From: JADLHS01 sp020848635
GTDB lineage: Bacteria > Verrucomicrobiota > Verrucomicrobiia > Limisphaerales > JADLHS01
Direction: 5' to 3'
DNA length: 64,000 bases
NCBI GenBank assembly: GCA_037044975.1
Contig: JBAOIL010000037.1
Coordinates: forward strand, 186,001 to 250,000
Both the position numbers and the translations under genes were made by a program. Within the stretch, counting starts at the first letter, position 1; every line of letters starts with the position of its first letter. Positions 59,649-64,000 of the stretch are shown here, in pieces. The notes beneath the pieces were generated by a model. The model saw only the letters and a program-made list of their open reading frames with translations, was not told the origin of the DNA and searched no databases.

Positions 59649-59678
59649 TTGACAGCGCGCCGAGCGCGCTACAGTCAA
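59649..59678. repeat. Inverted repeat between the kinase-like gene and recQ
   Basis: Perfect arms AGCGCGC and GCGCGCT around CGA, flanked by TTGAC and GTCAA on the outside with one asymmetric ACA. Thirty nt in the middle of the divergent region. It may be an operator or a REP-like unit; the plus strand also offers TTGACA here. Confidence 0.45.
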
Positions 59679-59835
59679 TTTTCCATGACAACCAACCGTA
59701 CGCCGCCTGCCGGGGAATTCAAACCGGGTTGGCAAGTTTGACCGGAACTAATCCGATAAATAACCCCAAGTGCCGTGCGATGCGGCGCCCCGATTTCGCA
59801 TTTCAATCTCTGGCCAGCTTCGACAAAATTCCGGT

Positions 59836-62082
59836 GTGACCGCCCAGACCGATTCACTCCGCCCGCTCCTGAAGCAATACTTCGGCTTCAGTTCGTTTCG
59901 ACCGTTGCAGGCGGAGATCATGCACGACACGCTCGCGGGCCGGGATGTGTTCGCCGTGTTGCCCACGGGCGGCGGCAAGTCCCTGTGCTTTCAACTCCCG
60001 GCGCTTGCCCGGCCCGGCCTCACGGTGGTCGTTTCGCCGCTCATCGCGCTGATGAAGGATCAGGTGGACGCCCTGCAGGCCGCGGGGGTGCCGGCAACGT
60101 TTCTCAATTCGTCGCTGGCGGCGGGTGAATCGCGTCCGCGCCTGCGCGGCCTGCACCAAGGCGAGTTCCGGTTGCTCTATGTCGCGCCGGAACGGCTGAT
60201 GTTGGCCGGGTTCGTCGAGGACTTGCAGAAGTGGAATGTGAACCTGTTCGCGATTGACGAAGCGCATTGCATCAGCGAGTGGGGTCACGATTTTCGCCCG
60301 GAGTATCGCCAGATTGCAAGTCTGCGAGAAAGGTTCCCGGCGGTGCCCATGATGGCGCTCACCGCCACGGCGACCGAGCGCGTGCGGAGCGACATCGCAA
60401 AGCAGTTGCAACTACGCGATCCGCGTTGTTATGTCGCGAGTTTCAACCGCCCGAATCTGACTTATCGCGTCTCCGCCAAGTCGGGTTCGTACGAGCAAAT
60501 TCTGAATTTCATCCGCGCCCGCGGGCGGGAAAGCGGGATCATTTATTGTCAGGCCCGCAAGACGACCGAGAGTCTTGCGGGCAAACTTTCGGCGGATGGC
60601 ATCCCCGCCGTGCCGTACCACGCCGGACTCGATCCAGCCACGCGCTCGCAGCATCAGGACATGTTTCTGCGCGACGAAGTGCGCGTGGTATGCGCCACCA
60701 TCGCCTTCGGCATGGGCATCAACAAGCCCAACGTGCGCTTCGTGATTCATTACGATCTGCCAAAGAACATCGAGGGTTACTATCAGGAAACGGGCCGCGC
60801 CGGGCGGGACGGATTGCCGAGCGACTGCCTGCTGCTGTTCAGCCCCGGCGACCGCGTCAAGTACGGGCGCTTCATTGACGAAAAACCCGATCCGAGGGAG
60901 CGCGAAATGGCCCGCGCCCAGTTGGAGCAGATTGTGCATTATGCCGAGGTGGCGAACTGCCGGCGGGAATTCTTGCTGGGGTATTTCGGCGAACATTTGG
61001 GAGCGCCGGTCTCCGACCCGGCGCGTTCCGATTCGCTGTTAAAACACACCGGGGCGGAAGCCAGCGCGCCAAACTGCGGCGGGTGCGACAATTGCCTCAC
61101 GCCGCGCCAGACGTGGGATGGTACGCTCGCGGCGCAGAAGTTCCTTTCTTGCGTCTATCGCATCCGCGAGAAAAGCGGATTCGGCGTCGGGGTCCAGCAT
61201 GTGGTGGAAGTATTATGCGGAGCGGACACGGAGAAAGTGCGCAAGTTCGGCCACGAAGCGCTTTCCACCTATGGCATTGGCAACGAACACGACCGCGCAC
61301 AGTGGGGGGCGGTGGGCCGTGAACTGGTGCGGCTGGGCTTGCTGTTTCAGAATCCCGATCAATTCAACATCCTCGAACTCACGGACACCGGCCGAGCCGC
61401 GCTCAAGTCGCGCCAGAAAATAACCCTCACCAAACCCGTCACGGCGCCCGAGTCCACGAAACACCGGGCGGGCGAAATCGCTTGCGACGAGGCGCTGTTC
61501 GAGAATTTGCGTCAACTGCGCAAACAACTCGCCGATGAACGCGGCGTGCCATCCTACATCATTTTCTCCGACGTGGCGCTCCGGCAGATGGCGCGGTTCT
61601 ATCCGGTCAGCGACCGGGAGTTCTCCCGCATCAGCGGGGTGGGCGAGAAGAAACAGCGTGAGTTTGGGTCGGTTTTTCTCCGCGCGATCGCGGTCCACCT
61701 GCAAACCAACCCGCGCCAGATGTTCGCCGATGATTCCTTCAGCGAACCCGTCGCCCCAATGCGCTCCCGGCTCACCGACACCGTACGCGAGACGCTGCAT
61801 TTTTTCCGGCAGGGAAAAACCATCACCGAGATTGGCAAACTTCGCGGACTGAAAGAAGGGACGGTCCTGAGCCATTTCGAAGAGGCGATTCTGGCTGGCG
61901 AGGACATGGATGCGGATCGCCTCCTGGAGTCGAAGGCGCGGAGGGAGATAACCGCCGCGCTGACCGGGCATCGCGGGATGGGATTGAGCACCGTCTTCGA
62001 GAAGTGCGGCGGGCGGTATTCGTATGGCCAACTTCGCATCTGTCGCGCGCTGATGCAGCTTGGCCGGGGCGGCGAATCGTGA
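59836..62082 (+). CDS. recQ: ATP-dependent DNA helicase RecQ
   Basis: 748 residues from the GTG at 59836, which starts just before the helicase domain; a longer frame starts at 59770. SF2 helicase motifs: VLPTGGGKSLCFQLP (Walker A, about 40-54), FAIDEAHCISEWGHDFRPEY (DEAH, about 137-156), MMALTATAT, and CATIAFGMGINKPNVRFVIH with YYQETGRAGRDG (motifs V/VI). The RecQ zinc site follows (CRRE, CGGCDNC), then the RQC winged-helix region and an HRDC domain (about 545-630). A C-terminal extension with a helix-turn-helix-like segment adds about 110 residues. Acts in recombination and repair. Confidence 0.94.
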   Translation: MTAQTDSLRPLLKQYFGFSSFRPLQAEIMHDTLAGRDVFAVLPTGGGKSLCFQLPALARPGLTVVVSPLIALMKDQVDALQAAGVPATFLNSSLAAGESRPRLRGLHQGEFRLLYVAPERLMLAGFVEDLQKWNVNLFAIDEAHCISEWGHDFRPEYRQIASLRERFPAVPMMALTATATERVRSDIAKQLQLRDPRCYVASFNRPNLTYRVSAKSGSYEQILNFIRARGRESGIIYCQARKTTESLAGKLSADGIPAVPYHAGLDPATRSQHQDMFLRDEVRVVCATIAFGMGINKPNVRFVIHYDLPKNIEGYYQETGRAGRDGLPSDCLLLFSPGDRVKYGRFIDEKPDPREREMARAQLEQIVHYAEVANCRREFLLGYFGEHLGAPVSDPARSDSLLKHTGAEASAPNCGGCDNCLTPRQTWDGTLAAQKFLSCVYRIREKSGFGVGVQHVVEVLCGADTEKVRKFGHEALSTYGIGNEHDRAQWGAVGRELVRLGLLFQNPDQFNILELTDTGRAALKSRQKITLTKPVTAPESTKHRAGEIACDEALFENLRQLRKQLADERGVPSYIIFSDVALRQMARFYPVSDREFSRISGVGEKKQREFGSVFLRAIAVHLQTNPRQMFADDSFSEPVAPMRSRLTDTVRETLHFFRQGKTITEIGKLRGLKEGTVLSHFEEAILAGEDMDADRLLESKARREITAALTGHRGMGLSTVFEKCGGRYSYGQLRICRALMQLGRGGES

Positions 62083-62221
62083 GAGGACGCGGCGGGCGTG
62101 ATTTTCCGCGGAGACGGAGGCGATGGTTCTCGCCAAACGTTTGGCTCCGGTGCTGGAGGTAGGCGGCCGGCCCTGAATAATTATTGTGTGCAGCTACCGG
62201 TTCTTGTGTTACGGTGGCGGC

Positions 62222-62362
62222 ATGTCACAGCCATCATTTGAAGCCTTGGACAGATGCGGACGGATTCAACCGCTCCGCCCGCCCGTTTGGGCTGCGCCTT
62301 CATGCGATGGCGGTTCTTGGATCTCAACCTTCACCTCACCCAAGCAGGAAATCCGCTCATGA
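62222..62362 (+). CDS. Possible 46-residue ORF coupled to the CBS gene
   Basis: ATG at 62222 and stop overlapping the start of the CBS-domain gene by 4 nt (ATGA). A candidate TTGTGT-N17-TGTTAC promoter precedes it. The composition is neutral. The ribosome-binding sequence AGGAAAT for the CBS gene lies within it, so translation of this ORF could affect the next gene. Speculative. Confidence 0.25.
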   Translation: MSQPSFEALDRCGRIQPLRPPVWAAPSCDGGSWISTFTSPKQEIRS

Positions 62363-62814
62363 GCCACGCCATTCCCATCCGCGAAATCCTAACCCATAAA
62401 GGCGGCACGGTCTGGAGCATTCCGCCGGAGGCCACCGTGTTGGAAGCCATCCAGATGATGGCCGACAAAAATATCGGCGCGCTGCTCGTCACCAAGGAGG
62501 GACGGCTCCTGGGCGTGCTTTCCGAACGCGATTACACCCGCAAGATCGTCTTGAAAGGCCGGGCTTCCAAAGACACCTCGGTGCGGGACATTCTCTCGGG
62601 CCGCGTGGTGTCCGTGAGTCCGGATCATACTGTGGACGACTGTCTGCGGTTGATGACGGAGCATCGGATCCGCCATCTGCCGGTGATGGATCGGAGCAAA
62701 ATTTTAGGCGTGATTTCGATCGGCGACCTGGTGAATTGGATCATCTCGGCGCAAAGTTCCACGATCCAGCAGTTGGAAGCTTACATCACGGGCTTTCCGA
62801 ACTCGAACCCTTGA
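62359..62814 (+). CDS. CBS-domain protein
   Basis: 151 residues with two CBS repeats: IPPEATVLEAIQMMADKNIGALLVTKEGRLLGVLSERD (about 21-58) and VSPDHTVDDCLRLMTEHRIRHLPVMDRSKILGVISIGDLV (about 83-124). CBS pairs bind adenosine nucleotides such as AMP, ATP or S-adenosylmethionine and act as energy sensors. The start at 62359 is preceded by AGGAAAT at a good distance. The last 29 nt overlap the convergent folB gene. Confidence 0.9.
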   Translation: MSHAIPIREILTHKGGTVWSIPPEATVLEAIQMMADKNIGALLVTKEGRLLGVLSERDYTRKIVLKGRASKDTSVRDILSGRVVSVSPDHTVDDCLRLMTEHRIRHLPVMDRSKILGVISIGDLVNWIISAQSSTIQQLEAYITGFPNSNP

Positions 62815-63175
62815 GCTTGCCGGCGGTGGGGCGGGTTTTGGTCAGGCTCACCGCCACGTAACGGGCCTGGGGGATCGGAAATTTCTTTACCGTGACGGTC
62901 ACGCTGGCGGCGCAAAACTCCCGCAACACCAGATCGGCCACATCTGTCGCCAATTTCTCGATCAGTTTCCAACTGCGTCCGTCACCCAGCCGGAGCAGCC
63001 GTTGGGCCACCTTGAAATAATCTATCGTCTTGCTGACGCGGTCAGCGGCGGCGGCAGGGGCAAAATCATGAATCATATCCACGCTGAGCAACAGGCGTTG
63101 CGCGCGGACGCGTTCCTGGCGGGGGACGCCAATATGAAAATGCACTTCCAGGTCAACAATCGAGATTTTTGACAT
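62786..63175 (-). CDS. folB: Dihydroneopterin aldolase FolB
   Basis: 129 residues. FolB splits dihydroneopterin in folate synthesis and also makes the 7,8-dihydromonapterin epimer. Family features: SIVDLEVHFHIGVPRQERVRAQRLLLSVD, KTIDYFKVAQRLLRL, and EKLATDVADLVL with VTVKKFPIP near the C-terminus. It starts 3 nt after the HAD-Nudix gene stop, so they share a transcript. Its 3' end overlaps the CBS gene. Confidence 0.9.
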   Translation of the reverse strand: MSKISIVDLEVHFHIGVPRQERVRAQRLLLSVDMIHDFAPAAAADRVSKTIDYFKVAQRLLRLGDGRSWKLIEKLATDVADLVLREFCAASVTVTVKKFPIPQARYVAVSLTKTRPTAGKLKGSSSESP

Positions 63176-63178
63176 CGG

Positions 63179-64000
63179 TCAGACGGGTTGTGGGTTGGAA
63201 TTTCTGACGGCATCCAGAAGCCGTCGGGTGGGCAGGTTGATCGCCATTGTGACCGCGGTCGCCAGTTCAACCCAGCGGAACTCCTGAGCCTCGTCATTGA
63301 GTTTCACTTCGGGTTCGCCGGTGCAGCGGCAGGTGTAGTTCAACAAGACAAAATGCGCCTCGCGATAAAACTCCTTCGAGTGAATGCAATCCTGCACCAG
63401 AACGAACTCGATGTCCGTCACGGCGAGATTCGTTTCCTCCTGAAGTTCACGGCGCAATGCGACCTCGGCCGGTTCGCCCCATTTCACCTTGCCCCCGGGA
63501 ATGCCCCAAAGGTTCGACCATTTGTGCGTGCGGACGAGAAGCACGCGCCCAGCGGCGTTGAAAATCAGCGCGCCGACCGTGACCACCGGCGCATGCATCG
63601 CGGCAAAATCCTTCAACGGATGCTTCAAGTGCCATCCGTTCTGCGCGAGCATTTCGCGCAACTCGCCGAGGTGCTCGACAATCAGGTCCGGCGCGGCGCG
63701 GCGCAACTGGTCGAGCGTGTTGTAACCCGTGAGTACCGCGCAGGAGTGGATACCGCCGTGTTTAGCCGTCTCGATGTCATGCTCCATGTCGCCAATGAAA
63801 AGCGTCTCCTCGGCGCGCAACTGGTTATCGGCGAGAATCTCGTGAATTTTCTGCCGCTTGTCCCAAACGCCGGTGTAGGGGCGATCGAGAAACTCGCCGA
63901 AGCCCGTGGCTCGTTCCTGCACCGCGAAATGCTCGTCCGCCACGGTGCTCAACAAAAAGGTCCGCACCTGGTGCTCCCGGCAAAACACCAGAAACTCCTG
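63179..64000 (-). CDS. HAD phosphatase fused to a Nudix hydrolase (5' end outside the window)
   Basis: The gene continues beyond 64000, so the N-terminus with HAD motif I is not seen. Residues visible: HAD motif IV ETLFIGDMEHDIETAKHGG, and TYNTLDQLRRAAPDLIVEHLGEL, as in phosphoglycolate-phosphatase-like proteins. The C-terminal half is a Nudix hydrolase: VTVGALIFNAAGRVLLVRTHKW and a complete Nudix box, GGKVKWGEPAEVALRRELQEE. The end is GFRWVEL-like and then VTMAINLPTRRLLDAV. Fusion of a phosphatase with a Nudix domain suggests clean-up or processing of a nucleotide-sugar or pterin triphosphate. It precedes folB (3-nt gap), so an action on dihydroneopterin triphosphate is a tempting guess. Confidence 0.82.
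   Translation of the reverse strand, partial: QEFLVFCREHQVRTFLLSTVADEHFAVQERATGFGEFLDRPYTGVWDKRQKIHEILADNQLRAEETLFIGDMEHDIETAKHGGIHSCAVLTGYNTLDQLRRAAPDLIVEHLGELREMLAQNGWHLKHPLKDFAAMHAPVVTVGALIFNAAGRVLLVRTHKWSNLWGIPGGKVKWGEPAEVALRRELQEETNLAVTDIEFVLVQDCIHSKEFYREAHFVLLNYTCRCTGEPEVKLNDEAQEFRWVELATAVTMAINLPTRRLLDAVRNSNPQPV

Noticed and set aside
59683..59739. 18-residue leader peptide upstream of recQ
   Set aside because: A short in-frame ATG-to-TGA reading with no ribosome-binding site and no link to recQ control.
1..64000. tRNA, rRNA or prophage
   Set aside because: I found no tRNA-like clover leaf, no rRNA stretch and no phage structural gene.

Overview
The window is high-GC bacterial DNA. 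The gene content suggests Verrucomicrobiota, probably the Pedosphaera/Limisphaerales side. Supporting signs are many secreted glycoside hydrolases without SusC/SusD, several Tat-exported Gfo/Idh/MocA oxidoreductases beside ThuA and DUF6807-type proteins, an ECF sigma factor fused to a membrane helix and TPR tail, weak Shine-Dalgarno sequences, and REP-like palindromes. This assignment is inference from gene families; there is no rRNA marker in the window.

Layout. (1) 1-9981, minus strand: a seven-gene sugar-oxidation operon. In transcription order it holds a Tat Gfo/Idh/MocA protein, a DUF6807-like protein, a TIM-barrel isomerase, two more Tat Gfo/Idh/MocA proteins, a ThuA-like lipoprotein and a large secreted alpha-toroid protein with FG-GAP/PQQ-like repeats. 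(2) 10287-23652: a polysaccharide-degradation block with a GH106-type rhamnosidase, an esterase, a GH36-like enzyme, a GH28-type polygalacturonase and a very large secreted protein of uncertain family. (3) 23758-25613: an IS110-family transposase flanked by a family of 17-nt palindromes and by inverted copies of a 58-nt repeat. (4) 25699-39430: sigma factor, GH44 endoglucanase, two small hypotheticals, GH78 rhamnosidase, a formylglycine-generating-enzyme-like/sialidase fusion, and a large GH67/GH20-N-like enzyme. (5) 39431-64000: mostly housekeeping genes, including a LAB_N protein, DedA, CPBP-thiL-tsaE-tsaB, an M20 peptidase, a coiled-coil/TPR protein, an HNH nuclease, a RelE-like toxin, a cytochrome c maturation operon (resB/ccsA), purA, uppS, a cytidylate-kinase-like protein, recQ, a CBS-domain protein, folB and a HAD-Nudix protein.

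How the genes work together. Regions 1, 2 and 4 suggest a cell that hydrolyses rhamnose-, galacturonate- and glucan-containing plant or algal polysaccharide outside the cytoplasm and processes the sugars oxidatively. The third region is a mobile island. The fifth is a conserved core.

A strong technical signal runs through the window. At least 12 genes, including purA and uppS, are broken by single-base indels: 16 events, about 15 of them +1 insertions. In each of the 11 complete genes, removing the proposed extra bases gives an exact multiple of three. I therefore annotate these as single genes with a frameshift, most likely consensus sequence errors, and not as split genes or pseudogenes.
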